Numbered from the stretch's first letter, positions 27,481-37,659 are shown. The stretch is DNA of 64,000 bases from an uncultured Eubacterium sp. (GCA_900548465.1 URKY01000001.1:1-64000); one strand, 5' to 3'. Numbers and translations are program-made. Notes: a model not told the origin generated them from the sequence alone.

Positions 27481-28614
27481 CTACTGCCGTGACACAAGTT
27501 TTGCCTTTTCAGCAGCTTTTGCTCTGGCCTGTTTTTCTATTTCCATATGATTATAACCGCGGGAAGCAAACTGTTTTGCGTTCTTTGGTCTTGAAACAGC
27601 CTTAGGTTTCCTGAATTTTTCTTTGTTTTCTTCTGAATGTGCTGAATCAAGCTTTTTGATGTCATCCATGGAAGATACTTTATTTCCTGACCATGTAAGT
27701 AAAATCTTGTCAGCATACTGGAAACTGGCAGTGTGGGTATGTTCCATAGTGCGGTTACATGCCTCTAAAATAATGTTGTCACTAAAGCCCAGCTCAGTTG
27801 TCCATTTAGAAATGTAATCTAATTCCTTTTTGGCAGGGGTCTTGGTTTCAAGACCAAATATTTTGTAGATGCTTTTGCAGATCTCGCTGCGAAGTCTGGC
27901 ATCAGCTTTTGCTTCTTCTATCGTAAGTATGTTCTTTTTAAAGTAATTAACGGCCTGTTTCTCAACATATGATAAAGCTTTATGTCCGTTAGAAATAGAA
28001 GTTTCAAGTATGTATTCAATAAAATCTGCATTCAGATTTAATTCCCGTAACATATAAATAATGCAGTTAACATCAGAAGACGTAAGAGTTTTTCCTAAAT
28101 ATGTTTCAGCCAGGAAAGTTAATTGAGATAAACGTTCATCCTTTGAAAAAACAGCAATCTCCTTTGAATTGTATTTTTTTCTGGCAGGAACGATAACTCC
28201 AGTGCTTTCAGGAACAGCCGCAGGAGAAACTTCTCCTGATGCCGTAGCTAAAGTCTCAGTAACAGTATCTTCGTTTTCCCTGTTTCCGCTTATGCCTTTA
28301 ACAATATAACGGTTATGGCTTAATGATTCAAGTCTTACTCCTGTAATATTGTAAGAATTATCAAATGATAAAGACAAAAGATGCTGATCTGACCAATAAT
28401 TAAGGGCACGTATAACATCTGTCTCTAACATATTAAACTTGTCCGCAATTTTAGATATAGATAAATCCTCGCAACCTGTGTTAACAAGGCGCAGTAAATG
28501 AAGATAAATTTTAATAAATTCACCATTTGCACCAGGCATATACTCATCTATAAAAATATTTGAAACGGATGTAAAATCCGAAAAATTTCCTCTGTCAAAA
28601 ATTAATTTATTCAT
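27481..28614 (-). CDS. DnaD-domain replication initiation protein
   Basis: 377 residues. The N-terminal winged-helix region (~1-95, 'NIFIDEYMPGANGEFIKIYLHLLR') and a DnaD/DnaB_2 domain (~130-215) are recognisable. A second such domain (~215-310, 'YKIFGLETKTPAKKELDYISKWTTELGFSDNIILEACNRT') follows, with a basic Ala/Lys-rich tail. Such proteins remodel DNA during primosome assembly. The ATG at 28614 with AAAGGGA upstream is preferred over a longer form starting at 28662. It is the first gene of the operon with the helicase loader and prs. Confidence 0.88.
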   Translation of the reverse strand: MNKLIFDRGNFSDFTSVSNIFIDEYMPGANGEFIKIYLHLLRLVNTGCEDLSISKIADKFNMLETDVIRALNYWSDQHLLSLSFDNSYNITGVRLESLSHNRYIVKGISGNRENEDTVTETLATASGEVSPAAVPESTGVIVPARKKYNSKEIAVFSKDERLSQLTFLAETYLGKTLTSSDVNCIIYMLRELNLNADFIEYILETSISNGHKALSYVEKQAVNYFKKNILTIEEAKADARLRSEICKSIYKIFGLETKTPAKKELDYISKWTTELGFSDNIILEACNRTMEHTHTASFQYADKILLTWSGNKVSSMDDIKKLDSAHSEENKEKFRKPKAVSRPKNAKQFASRGYNHMEIEKQARAKAAEKAKLVSRQ

Positions 28615-28679
28615 TATATCAAATCCCTTTTCATGTGATGTTGTTGCCTTAAGTTTTTCCATATCTCACGCGCAAGATG

Positions 28680-28707
28680 AGTATAGCATAAAAAGATAAA
28701 AATGCAA
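28680..28707 (-). promoter_or_regulatory. Promoter of the dnaD-like/dnaI-like/prs operon
   Basis: On the minus strand TTGCAT (28702-28707), 16-bp spacer, TATACT (28680-28685), giving a leader of about 60 nt. Between this and the murC terminator (28710-28870) I see only AT-rich sequence with a short GTTAATAAT direct repeat. Confidence 0.55.
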
Positions 28708-28874
28708 CGTCACAAATTGGCTGAAATGCCCTATTTTAAAGGGATTGCAGGCAATGTTAATAATGTTAATAATGATAATAAACAGAAAAAATAAAATGTC
28801 GAAATTTGTCAGAAGGCTTATTACTACGAACATTAAAGCGGTTGCTAAACAACTATGTTATGTAAACAAAAAAT

Positions 28875-28914
28875 CCACAAAATCTTGTTAAAAGTTATCA
28901 ACAAAATTTTGTGG
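28875..28914 (-). terminator. Terminator of murC
   Basis: CCACAAAATCTTGT (28875-28888) pairs with ACAAAATTTTGTGG (28901-28914) with one mismatch. On the minus strand the stem is followed by a T-rich tract, 13 bp after the murC stop. Confidence 0.75.
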
Positions 28915-28926
28915 AATGTTAATAAG

Positions 28927-30309
28927 TTAATTTCCAAGAAGGTGGTCGCCTATTTTTACTACATCTCCGGCACCCATTGTTATTAACAAATCATTGCCGT
29001 CACAATTTTCTAATAAAAAATTTTCTATTTCTGAAAAACTTGGGAAATAGTATGCAGTTCCACCGAGTTTTTTGATTTCATTCATTACATCTTTCGAACT
29101 TATGCCAAGAGTATTCTTTTCTCTTGCAGCATAAATATCTGCGAGAACAACAGCATCAGCTTCTTTTAATGCTTTGGCAAATTCAGGAAGCAATGCCTTA
29201 GTTCTGGAGTATGTATGTGGCTGGAACACTACCCACATCTTTTTATGAGGATAATGCTTTGCAGTCTTAAGAGTAGCAGTAATTTCATCAGGATGATGAG
29301 CATAATCATCAATAATTGTAACATCACCTATTTTTCCCTTGTACTGGAAACGTCTGTCTGTTCCACCATACTGGGTAAGGCCGGAAATAATATCCTCATC
29401 ACTAATATTCATAAAGTGAGCAGCAGCAATGGCAGCCAGTGAATTATAAATATTGTGTTCACCTGTAACATGAAGTTTAATATGAGTTTTTACTTTATTA
29501 TTAACAACTAAATCATATGAAGCTCTGGCAAACTCATCATATTCAATGTTTGTAGCACTGTACATACTCTTCGAAGGATCTGAACCGACAGTAATAACCG
29601 TACATGGAAGACCTTCAGTAAAATATTCTAAATTATCAATGTCACTGTTAATAACCAAAGCTCCATCAGCAGGAACTAATTCTGCATATTTTCTGAAACT
29701 GTGTCTGATATCATCTAAATCCTTGAAAAAGTCAAGGTGGTCAGCTGCCACATTTAAAATAATGGCAAGATTAGGTTTAAATGATAGGAAACTGTTTGTA
29801 TATTCACAGGCCTCGGTGATTAATTTATCAGAATGTCCTACACGGGTATTTCCCTTGATTGCCGGCATTATACCACCTACCAAAATAGTAGGATCAGTGT
29901 TTGCCTGAAGCATAATCTGGGAAAGCATTGATGTAGTAGTTGTTTTTCCGTGAGTTCCGGCTACTCCAACAGCCATAGGATAGTTAAGCATAATCTGTCC
30001 TAAAAATTCTGCTCTTGTAAGAAGCGGAATATTCATGCTTTTGGCTGCAACTAATTCAGGGTTATCCTCTTTTACGGCAGCAGTGTAAATAAGAACTTCC
30101 GTGTCAGGAGACACATTTCCGGCTTTCTGTCCGTAATAAATTGTTGCGCCTAAAGACTCTAAATGTTTAGTTATTTCTGATTCCCTTGAATCAGAGCCAA
30201 CAATTGTAAATCCTCTTGAAATCATTATTTCAGCAAGTGCACTCATACTGATTCCACCAATTCCGGTAAAATGGAGTTTGGCAGGTACGTTAAAATCTAA
30301 ATTGTACAT
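28927..30309 (-). CDS. murC: UDP-N-acetylmuramate--L-alanine ligase
   Basis: 460 residues; cytoplasmic peptidoglycan precursor synthesis, adding L-Ala to UDP-MurNAc. The N-terminal 'FTGIGGISMSALAEIM' Rossmann-like domain, the ATP loop GTHGKTTTTSML, the central ligase 'DHLDFFKDL' and the C-terminal 'DDYAHHPDEI' are all present. The start at ATG 30309 follows GGAG by eight bases. An upstream in-frame extension of 42 hydrophobic residues has no family similarity and is rejected. It is monocistronic, divergent from glgC. Confidence 0.95.
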   Translation of the reverse strand: MYNLDFNVPAKLHFTGIGGISMSALAEIMISRGFTIVGSDSRESEITKHLESLGATIYYGQKAGNVSPDTEVLIYTAAVKEDNPELVAAKSMNIPLLTRAEFLGQIMLNYPMAVGVAGTHGKTTTTSMLSQIMLQANTDPTILVGGIMPAIKGNTRVGHSDKLITEACEYTNSFLSFKPNLAIILNVAADHLDFFKDLDDIRHSFRKYAELVPADGALVINSDIDNLEYFTEGLPCTVITVGSDPSKSMYSATNIEYDEFARASYDLVVNNKVKTHIKLHVTGEHNIYNSLAAIAAAHFMNISDEDIISGLTQYGGTDRRFQYKGKIGDVTIIDDYAHHPDEITATLKTAKHYPHKKMWVVFQPHTYSRTKALLPEFAKALKEADAVVLADIYAAREKNTLGISSKDVMNEIKKLGGTAYYFPSFSEIENFLLENCDGNDLLITMGAGDVVKIGDHLLGN

Positions 30310-30340
30310 AATTAATTCTCCAATCTGAAAAACTGTAATT

Positions 30341-30346
30341 ATTATA
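30341..30346 (-). promoter_or_regulatory. Likely -10 element of the murC promoter
   Basis: On the minus strand TATAAT preceded by TG (extended -10), 31 bp ahead of the murC ATG; no convincing -35 box. The rest of the divergent gap to 30558 is AT-rich with nothing else recognised. Confidence 0.5.
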
Positions 30347-30558
30347 CACTTGTTAAGGCAATTTTTAAAGAAAAAATAAAGAGAAAATATGATGGGATAA
30401 TTTGTTAAAAAAATCACAAGAATAAAATGTGACAAAAAAATGGAAAAAGGTTGTACAATTTTAACAACAAAAGTAAAAAAATAACGCTTAAAAATGATAA
30501 AATGAATAAAATGACGAATAAAAATAGGCGGTAAATACTTTATTTGAAAGCTAATTAA

Positions 30559-30567
30559 TGGTATAAT
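30559..30567 (+). promoter_or_regulatory. Extended -10 element of the glgCD promoter
   Basis: TGGTATAAT at 30559-30567 has the TG extension plus consensus TATAAT; no good -35 box 17 bp upstream. It lies 33 bp before the glgC ATG. Confidence 0.55.
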
Positions 30568-30600
30568 TTTATTACTTATTAAAGCAGCGAGGTGAGTGAC

Positions 30601-31872
30601 ATGGTAAAAAAAGAAATGATAGCGATGTTGCTGGCAGGGGGCCAGGGAAGCAGACTTGGAGTCTTAACAGCAAAAGTAGCGAAACCGGCGGTTGCTTTTG
30701 GGGGAAAATACAAGATAATTGATTTCCCGCTTAGCAATTGTATTAATTCAGGAATTGATACTGTAGGTGTACTTACACAGTATCAGCCGTTAAGATTAAA
30801 TGCCCATATAGGAATCGGTATTCCATGGGATCTTGACAGAAACATAGGAGGGGTGACAGTTCTCCCACCTTACGAAAAAAGTGAGAACACAGAATGGTAT
30901 ACAGGAACTGCGAATGCGATTTACCAGAACCTTGATTATATTGAATCCTATAATCCGGATTATGTTCTGATACTTTCAGGTGACCATATATATAAGATGG
31001 ATTACGAGATTATGCTTGATTATCACAAAGTAAATAATGCAGACGTAACTATTGCCGCGATGCCTGTTCCTATAGAGGAAGCCAGCAGATTCGGTGTGGT
31101 AGTAACGGACGAAAACCACAAGATTACTGAGTTTCAGGAAAAACCGGAACATCCAAAGAGCAATCTGGCGTCTATGGGTATATACATATTTAGCTGGCCG
31201 GCATTAAAGGAAGCACTGATTAAACTAAAAGATCAGCCTAATTGTGATTTCGGTATGCATGTTATTCCATATATTCATCAAAATGGAAAATCAATATACG
31301 CTTATGAATATACAGGATATTGGAAAGATGTAGGAACCCTTAAGTCATATTGGGAAGCTAACATGGAGCTTATTGATATTGTTCCTGAGTTTAACTTATA
31401 CGAAGAATTTTGGAAAATTTATACAAAGAATGACGCATTGCCTCCACAGTACGTATCAGCAGATGCGAAAGTAGAACGAAGCATTATTGGTGAAGGATGC
31501 GACATAAGGGGAAGTGTTTTTAATTCCGTAATAAGTGCCAATGTAGAAATAGAAGAGGGAGTGGAAATTCATGATTCCATTATTATGCAGGGCACAAGGA
31601 TAAAAAAAGGAAGCAGAATTGAAAATGCAATCATTGCAGAGAACGTAGAGATAGGAGAAGATTGTACGATTGGTGCTTTTGAGTATGCAGAAAGCCAGTT
31701 AAGTAAGAAGATTTACAACTGTGAATTGACAATTATTGGCGAAGGCTCATTAATTCCTGACAAGGTTACAATCGGAAAGAATGTTGCAATATCAGGCAAG
31801 ACAGAGTATTCAGATTATCCTGAAGGAAACCTACCATCAGGTGGCTATATAATTAAGGCAGGTGAGAATTAA
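30601..31872 (+). CDS. glgC: Glucose-1-phosphate adenylyltransferase, catalytic subunit
   Basis: 423 residues. It makes ADP-glucose for glycogen. The nucleotide-binding [12 protein letters not shown] near the start, '[13 protein letters not shown]', the [10 protein letters not shown] metal site and [11 protein letters not shown] sugar-phosphate region are all intact. A C-terminal left-handed beta helix occupies ~290-420. ATG 30601 is chosen because GAGGTGAG precedes it directly; a GTG at 30592 would overlap the ribosome site. Its stop overlaps the glgD start by one base. Confidence 0.96.
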   Translation: MVKKEMIAMLLAGGQGSRLGVLTAKVAKPAVAFGGKYKIIDFPLSNCINSGIDTVGVLTQYQPLRLNAHIGIGIPWDLDRNIGGVTVLPPYEKSENTEWYTGTANAIYQNLDYIESYNPDYVLILSGDHIYKMDYEIMLDYHKVNNADVTIAAMPVPIEEASRFGVVVTDENHKITEFQEKPEHPKSNLASMGIYIFSWPALKEALIKLKDQPNCDFGMHVIPYIHQNGKSIYAYEYTGYWKDVGTLKSYWEANMELIDIVPEFNLYEEFWKIYTKNDALPPQYVSADAKVERSIIGEGCDIRGSVFNSVISANVEIEEGVEIHDSIIMQGTRIKKGSRIENAIIAENVEIGEDCTIGAFEYAESQLSKKIYNCELTIIGEGSLIPDKVTIGKNVAISGKTEYSDYPEGNLPSGGYIIKAGEN

Positions 31873-32990
31873 TGAGAGCAGTAGGTATAATTTTAGCAGG
31901 CGGAAATAACAGCAGAATGCAGGAGTTGTCAAAGAAAAGAGCAGTAGGAGCTATGCCTATAGCAGGCAGTTATAGAGCTATAGATTTTGCGTTAAGTAAT
32001 ATGACCAATTCGCATATACATAAAGTAGCTGTACTTACACAGTACAATGCATGGTCCCTTAACGAACATTTAAGTTCGTCCAAGTGGTGGGACTTCGGAA
32101 GAAAACAGGGTGGTTTATATGTATTTACACCATCAATTACTTCAGATAATGGATTTTGGTACAGAGGTACTGCAGATGCCATGGCACAGAACATTGGATT
32201 TCTGAAGAAAAGTCACGAACCTTACGTAATTATTGCATCAGCAGATGCAGTATATAAGATGGACTACAATAAAGCACTGGAAAGACATGTAGAAACAGGA
32301 GCAGACATTACAGTTGTATGTAAGAACGTGGAGGAAGGCACAGATGTATCTTCTTACGGTGTAGTTGTTGCAGACAATAATGGCAGAATTCTTGATTTTG
32401 AAGAAAAGCCAATGGAAAGTTCGGGAACTCTCGTATCTACAGGTATATATATAGTAAGAAGAAGACTGTTAATTCAATTATTGGAACAGTGTATTGCTGA
32501 AGACAGATATGATTTTGTAAATGATATTATTATACGAAATAAAACATCAAAGAAAATATATGTGTACCAGTTAGAAACTTACTGGAAACATATAGCAAGC
32601 GTTAAGGGATATTATGACATTAACATGGATTTCTTAAAGCCTGAAGTGAGAGACTTTTTCTTTAAACAATATCCGGATATTTATTCAAAGGTAGAAGATT
32701 TACCACCGGCAAAATATAATCCGGGATCAAACGTTGTAAACAGTCTGATTTCAAGTGGATGTATTATTAATGGTACTATAGAAAACTCCGTTGTATTCAA
32801 GCAGGCGTATATAGGTAATAATTGCCAGATTAAAAATGCCGTTATTTTAAATGATGTATATATTGGAGACAATGCAGTGATCGAAAACTGTATTATTGAA
32901 AGTCATAGTACAATTAATCCGGGAGAACATGTAGGTGATCCTAATGAATTAAGAATTATAAATGAAAGGAATTTCAGATATAGCTTATAA
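31872..32990 (+). CDS. glgD: GlgD subunit of glucose-1-phosphate adenylyltransferase
   Basis: 372 residues, paralogous to GlgC but shorter. The N-terminal loop is altered to AGGNNSRMQELS, and the SGDH metal motif is replaced by 'SADAVYKMDY', changes typical of GlgD. In Firmicutes GlgD is known to form a hetero-oligomer with GlgC and raise its activity. The TAATG overlap couples the two genes translationally. Confidence 0.94.
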   Translation: MRAVGIILAGGNNSRMQELSKKRAVGAMPIAGSYRAIDFALSNMTNSHIHKVAVLTQYNAWSLNEHLSSSKWWDFGRKQGGLYVFTPSITSDNGFWYRGTADAMAQNIGFLKKSHEPYVIIASADAVYKMDYNKALERHVETGADITVVCKNVEEGTDVSSYGVVVADNNGRILDFEEKPMESSGTLVSTGIYIVRRRLLIQLLEQCIAEDRYDFVNDIIIRNKTSKKIYVYQLETYWKHIASVKGYYDINMDFLKPEVRDFFFKQYPDIYSKVEDLPPAKYNPGSNVVNSLISSGCIINGTIENSVVFKQAYIGNNCQIKNAVILNDVYIGDNAVIENCIIESHSTINPGEHVGDPNELRIINERNFRYSL

Positions 32991-33035
32991 ATAAAAAGCA
33001 AAAAGGGTGGAAAAAATAAAAAAGAAAGGATAAAA

Positions 33036-33101
33036 ATGCAGACACGATTTTTTTCACTTCATGTGTTTGCGTCTTTCGAATACGAGCGGACTTGTAATTG
33101 A
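33036..33101 (+). CDS. Possible 21-residue leader peptide upstream of spoVG
   Basis: An ATG with GAAAGGA five bases upstream opens a 21-codon frame ([20 protein letters not shown] then N) ending 17 bp before the spoVG start. A GCAGACAC...GTGTTTGC inverted repeat overlaps it. It may be a regulatory upstream ORF or chance; I know no family. Confidence 0.25.
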   Translation: MQTRFFSLHVFASFEYERTCN

Positions 33102-33118
33102 AAGGCTGGGTACAAATT

Positions 33119-33394
33119 ATGAACATAACAGATGTGAGAGTCAGAAAAATGACTAAAGAGGGAAAGATGAAAGCAGTCGTATCAATAACTATTGATGATG
33201 AATTCGTAGTTCATGACATTAAAGTTGTTGAAGGCGAAAAAGGATTGTTTATTGCTATGCCGTCCAGAAAAGCAGCAGACGGTGAATACAGAGATATAGC
33301 ACATCCTATTAATTCTGAAACCAGAGCGTCAATTCAGAACATAGTTCTTGAAGCATATGAGAAGGCATTATTAGAGCCGGATGACCCACAGTAA
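33119..33394 (+). CDS. spoVG: SpoVG family RNA-binding regulator
   Basis: 91 residues, close to the family size of ~90-100. The whole protein is the SpoVG domain: [11 protein letters not shown] at the N terminus, '[19 protein letters not shown]', '[21 protein letters not shown]' and the C-terminal helix. SpoVG acts in septation/sporulation control in Bacillus and binds nucleic acid in several Firmicutes. The start at ATG 33119 agrees with the conserved N terminus; the ribosome site is weak. It is followed by a strong terminator. Confidence 0.94.
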   Translation: MNITDVRVRKMTKEGKMKAVVSITIDDEFVVHDIKVVEGEKGLFIAMPSRKAADGEYRDIAHPINSETRASIQNIVLEAYEKALLEPDDPQ

Positions 33395-33428
33395 AAATCT
33401 GAATAAGATCGGTGATTCAGAAATAATT

Positions 33429-33481
33429 AATCCGACTACGATTGGTTTGTGTTCATTGCAAACGATTGTGGTCGGATTTTT
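33429..33481 (+). terminator. Terminator after spoVG
   Basis: The 21-base arm at 33429-33449 pairs with 33459-33478 (CCGAC...GTCGG core, a few G-T or mismatched pairs), 9-nt loop, then a T run to 33481. Confidence 0.88.
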
Positions 33482-33530
33482 ATGCTAAGGAATATAGGTT
33501 TTATGTTAGGAGATAAGGCACCCGGGGCAG

Positions 33531-33559
33531 TTGTATAAGAAAATGAAAAATGCTATAAT
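33531..33559 (+). promoter_or_regulatory. Promoter of pth-mfd
   Basis: TTGTAT (33531-33536), 17 bp, TATAAT (33554-33559) with TG extension, 31 bp ahead of the pth ATG. Confidence 0.7.
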
Positions 33560-33590
33560 CGGACGTATATAATTAAAGGAAGGTCAGAAT

Positions 33591-34145
33591 ATGTACGCAA
33601 TTATTGGACTGGGAAATCCAGACAAAAAATATGAAAAAACAAGACATAATGTAGGATTTGATGTTATAGATGAATTAGCTGAACAAATGGGAATAGAAGT
33701 AAAGACGAAAAGGCACAAGGCATTATGTGGAATTGGAACCATTGGCAGTGAAAAAGTTGTATTGGTAAAACCACAGACGTACATGAATCTTAGTGGAGAA
33801 TCCGTAAGAGCGGTTATGGATTTTTATAAATTAGATGCAAAATCGGATATAATAGTAGTATCTGATGACATAAGTCTTCCAGTAGGAAAAATAAGAATAA
33901 GAACCAAAGGAAGTGCAGGGGGACATAATGGGCTAAAGAGCATTATCAGTCATGCGGGAACCGATGGATTTACAAGAATAAAAGTTGGTGTTGGAGCCAA
34001 TGAGGGCGATTTGGTAAAACATGTTCTTGGAAAATTTTCAAAGCAGGACAGAGTTTTTGTGGATGATGCCATAAGAGATGCAGCATCAGCAGCAGAATTA
34101 ATAGTTATGTATGGTGCCCAGACGGCAATGAATAAATATAACTAA
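33591..34145 (+). CDS. pth: Peptidyl-tRNA hydrolase
   Basis: 184 residues, standard length. It releases peptides from prematurely dropped peptidyl-tRNA. The catalytic 'GLGNPDKKYEKTRHNVGF' with the active-site His, 'KPQTYMNLSGESV' and 'GGHNGLKSII' are all present. Start has GGAAGG upstream. It is the first gene of an apparent pth-mfd operon, a common clostridial/bacillar arrangement. Confidence 0.96.
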   Translation: MYAIIGLGNPDKKYEKTRHNVGFDVIDELAEQMGIEVKTKRHKALCGIGTIGSEKVVLVKPQTYMNLSGESVRAVMDFYKLDAKSDIIVVSDDISLPVGKIRIRTKGSAGGHNGLKSIISHAGTDGFTRIKVGVGANEGDLVKHVLGKFSKQDRVFVDDAIRDAASAAELIVMYGAQTAMNKYN

Positions 34146-34158
34146 AAGAGTGAGGATT

Positions 34159-37100
34159 ATGAATAGTTTTGATTATCCGCTTTTACAATTAAATGAATAT
34201 GAGCAGGTGAAGAACTGCCTGTCCGATGGAAAATCCTGTCAGGTCACAGGATGTATGGACTCTCAACTTGCACATTTTATAACGGGATTGAGCAATGGCT
34301 ATGAGCAGAAAGTCATTGTTACTTTTAGTGCAATAAAAGCAAAAGAATTATATGATGACATGAAATGCTTTACAGATGATGTTGTTATGTATCCGTCAAA
34401 GGATTTGATTTTCTTTAGTGCAGATGTTCATGGAAATTATATATTAAGACAAAGACTGGAATTTATTCAAAAAATCGTTGAGAATAAGCCGTTTACGGTT
34501 ATCCTGACAGCAGATGCCTTTATGGATAAGATTTTTCCTTTAAAGAAGATAAAGGAAAATTACTTTGAAATCGGAGAGGGCAGCGTAATAGAGATGGATG
34601 CCCTTAAGAAAAAATTGGTTCTAATGGGCTATGAATCGGTAGTTCAGGTAGACAGTCCGGGACAGTTTGCCGTAAGGGGAAGTATTGTGGATATATATAC
34701 TCTTACAGATGAAGTCCCTTACAGAATAGATTTTTGGGATGATGAGGTTGACATAATTAAAAGCTTTGAAATAGAAAGTCAGCGTTCCATAGAAAATCTT
34801 TCGACTATAAGAATTTATCCTGCCAGTGAATATTTCCTAACAAAAGAAGAAATAGATGCAGGTATTGGAGAAATAAGAACTGCATTGGATAAGGCATATG
34901 ATAAATTCAGAAAAGATTTTAAAACAGAAGAGGCTAACAGATTAAAACAGACTATTGAAGAGTTTCTGACTAATATGGAAATAAATCCATATGGCGTGGC
35001 AATAGACAGTTATGTAAACTACTTCTGCGATGGACTTGTAAGCCTTTTAGATTATTTTACAAATCCAATATATTTTATTGATGAGCCTAAAAGAGTCGAG
35101 GAGCAGTTAAATGCTGTGGATACTGAATTTAGAGAGAGCATGAGTAACAGACTGCAGAAGGGTTATGTACTGGCAGGTCAGACTGATATTCTCTGGAACA
35201 AAGAAACTATAATAGAAAAAATAAATGAGGCACCAAAGGTACTTTTTACTGCGATTGCCCAGAAAATAAAGAAGTTTACAACAGATGAATTCGTTGAGGT
35301 AGCAACAAGAAACACAAGTCCTTATAACAGTAAGTTCGATATGCTTGTAGAAGATCTAAAAAAATATAAAGAACAAAAATATAGCGTGCTGTTAGTTACA
35401 TCGTCAACAACAAGAGCCAGAAGACTTGCGGAGGATTTGAGAGATTACGGAATCAGTGCCTTTTTTGAAGAAAACAAGGAACGTCAGGTAATGCCTGGAG
35501 AAGTGATGATTGTAAGAGGAGCGCTTCGAAAAGGATTTGCATATCCAATGATTAAATTCGTAGCTATTTCCGATACGGATATTTTTGGAGAAAAGAAGAA
35601 AAAGAAACGTAAGAAGCATGGATATTCAGGTGTTAATATATCCAGTTTTGCAGATTTAAATATAGGTGACTACGTGGTGCATGAAAACCACGGACTTGGT
35701 GTTTATCGTGGTATTGAAAAAGTGGAAGTGGACCATGTGGTAAAGGATTATATCAAGATTGAATATGCCGGCGGGGCAAATCTATATGTCCTTGCGACAC
35801 AGCTGGATATGATTCAAAAATATGCAGACAGTGAAGCTAAACCACCCAAGCTTAACAAGCTGGGAGGTCAGGAATGGAATAAAACAAAAGGCCGTGTAAA
35901 GAAGGCAGTAGCGGACATTGCAAAGGAACTGGTTGAACTTTATGCAATAAGACAGAACGGTACAGGATATCGCTTTTCAGAGGATACGGAATGGCAGAAG
36001 GAATTTGAGGAAATGTTCCCGTTTGAGGAAACAGAGGATCAGCTTACAGCCATAAGTGAAGTAAAAAAGGATATGGAAAGCAACAAGATTATGGACAGGC
36101 TTATTTGCGGTGACGTAGGATTTGGAAAGACGGAAGTAGCAATAAGAGCAGCATTTAAAGCGGTTCAGGATAACAAGCAGGTGGCATATCTTGTGCCAAC
36201 TACAGTTTTGGCACAGCAACATTACAAGACTTTTAAGCAGAGATTTAAGGATTTCCCTGTAAGAGTGGAAATGCTGTCCCGATTTAGAACAAAAAGCAAT
36301 ATCGACAAAAACATAAGAGATTTAAAAAAAGGATATGTGGACATTGTAATTGGAACCCACAGGCTTTTGTCTTCCGACGTGAAATTCAAAGACCTTGGAC
36401 TTCTTATAATTGATGAGGAACAGAGATTTGGCGTAAAACATAAAGAGAAGATAAAGGAATTGAAGAATAACGTAGACGTAATTACCCTTACGGCTACACC
36501 TATTCCAAGAACACTGCACATGAGTCTTATTGGAATTAGGGATATGTGCATAATGGAAGAACCGCCTCAGGACAGAATGCCTATACAGACATTTGTTGTG
36601 GAATACAATGAAGAAATTGTAAGGGATGCCATAAACAGAGAACTTGCAAGGGGGGGACAGGTATATTTTGTTCATAACAGAGTACAGGACATTGCGGAAA
36701 TGGCGGCAACGGTACAAAAAATGGTGCCGGAAGCCAGAGTGGCTTTTGCCCATGGACAGATGGGTGAGAGACAGCTGGAAGAAATTATGTATGATTTTGT
36801 AAATGGAGATATTGATGTGCTTGTATGTACGACAATTATTGAGACAGGACTTGATATATCAAATGCCAATACAATGATTATTCATAATGCAGAGCGAATG
36901 GGATTGTCCCAGCTTTACCAGCTTAGAGGACGAGTTGGAAGATCCAACAGAATGGCATATGCATTCCTTATGTATAGCAGAAACAAAATTCTGACGGAAG
37001 TTGCGGAAAAGAGACTTGGAGCCATAAGAGATTTCACGGAACTTGGCTCCGGTGTAAAAATTGCCATGAGAGATTTGGAAATCAGAGGAACAGGAAATCT

Positions 37101-37659
37101 TCTGGGGGCTCAACAGAGTGGACATTTAGAGGCAGTAGGATACGATCTTTATTGCAAGATGTTAAATACGGCAATTGAAACCCTGAAAGGAAATAAAATT
37201 GCAGATGAATTTGAAACGAAAGTTGATCTGCTTATAGATGCATATGTTCCCGGCAATTACATCAAAAATGAAAGTCTTAAAATGGATATTTATAAGAGAA
37301 TTGCAGGCATAGAGACTGTGGAAGAATACGAGGATATGCAGGATGAACTTCTGGATAGATTTGGAGATATTCCAATTCAGGTAGAAAATCTTCTTAAAGT
37401 AATTCTTCTTAAGGCTGAGGCCAAGAAGGCTTTTGTAACGGAAATATCAGGAAACAAAGACAAAATCAAAATTACCATGTGGCCTAAGGCGGATATTGAT
37501 GTGAATAGAATTCCAATTCTTGTAAGAGAATATAAGGGAAGGCTGAAATTTATAAATGGTGTGGAACCTAAATTTGAGTATTCACCAAAGCCTAGTGATG
37601 ATAATGTAATTGAGAGGGCAAAGAAACTTATAGAGTCACTGTCGACCCTTAGGGAATAA
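34159..37659 (+). CDS. mfd: Transcription-repair coupling factor
   Basis: 1166 residues. Mfd removes stalled RNA polymerase and recruits UvrA. Domains in order: UvrB-like N-terminal region (~1-350), the CarD-like RNA-polymerase-interaction domain (~500-570, 'IGDYVVHENHGLGVYRGIEKVE'), the helicase core with GDVGFGKTEVA, DEEQRFG, 'TLTATPIPRTLHMSL' and 'QLRGRVGRSNRMAYAF', and the C-terminal TRCF domain (~1000-1110). Two starts are possible: GTG 34150 and ATG 34159; I give the ATG, although GAGG lies unusually close to it. The preceding stop is 13 bp upstream, so it is cotranscribed with pth. Confidence 0.95.
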   Translation: MNSFDYPLLQLNEYEQVKNCLSDGKSCQVTGCMDSQLAHFITGLSNGYEQKVIVTFSAIKAKELYDDMKCFTDDVVMYPSKDLIFFSADVHGNYILRQRLEFIQKIVENKPFTVILTADAFMDKIFPLKKIKENYFEIGEGSVIEMDALKKKLVLMGYESVVQVDSPGQFAVRGSIVDIYTLTDEVPYRIDFWDDEVDIIKSFEIESQRSIENLSTIRIYPASEYFLTKEEIDAGIGEIRTALDKAYDKFRKDFKTEEANRLKQTIEEFLTNMEINPYGVAIDSYVNYFCDGLVSLLDYFTNPIYFIDEPKRVEEQLNAVDTEFRESMSNRLQKGYVLAGQTDILWNKETIIEKINEAPKVLFTAIAQKIKKFTTDEFVEVATRNTSPYNSKFDMLVEDLKKYKEQKYSVLLVTSSTTRARRLAEDLRDYGISAFFEENKERQVMPGEVMIVRGALRKGFAYPMIKFVAISDTDIFGEKKKKKRKKHGYSGVNISSFADLNIGDYVVHENHGLGVYRGIEKVEVDHVVKDYIKIEYAGGANLYVLATQLDMIQKYADSEAKPPKLNKLGGQEWNKTKGRVKKAVADIAKELVELYAIRQNGTGYRFSEDTEWQKEFEEMFPFEETEDQLTAISEVKKDMESNKIMDRLICGDVGFGKTEVAIRAAFKAVQDNKQVAYLVPTTVLAQQHYKTFKQRFKDFPVRVEMLSRFRTKSNIDKNIRDLKKGYVDIVIGTHRLLSSDVKFKDLGLLIIDEEQRFGVKHKEKIKELKNNVDVITLTATPIPRTLHMSLIGIRDMCIMEEPPQDRMPIQTFVVEYNEEIVRDAINRELARGGQVYFVHNRVQDIAEMAATVQKMVPEARVAFAHGQMGERQLEEIMYDFVNGDIDVLVCTTIIETGLDISNANTMIIHNAERMGLSQLYQLRGRVGRSNRMAYAFLMYSRNKILTEVAEKRLGAIRDFTELGSGVKIAMRDLEIRGTGNLLGAQQSGHLEAVGYDLYCKMLNTAIETLKGNKIADEFETKVDLLIDAYVPGNYIKNESLKMDIYKRIAGIETVEEYEDMQDELLDRFGDIPIQVENLLKVILLKAEAKKAFVTEISGNKDKIKITMWPKADIDVNRIPILVREYKGRLKFINGVEPKFEYSPKPSDDNVIERAKKLIESLSTLRE

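Noticed and set aside
28893..28902. TTATCAACA, similar to a DnaA box, near the DnaD operon
   Set aside because: It is the loop of the murC terminator hairpin and stands alone; no cluster of boxes supports an origin.
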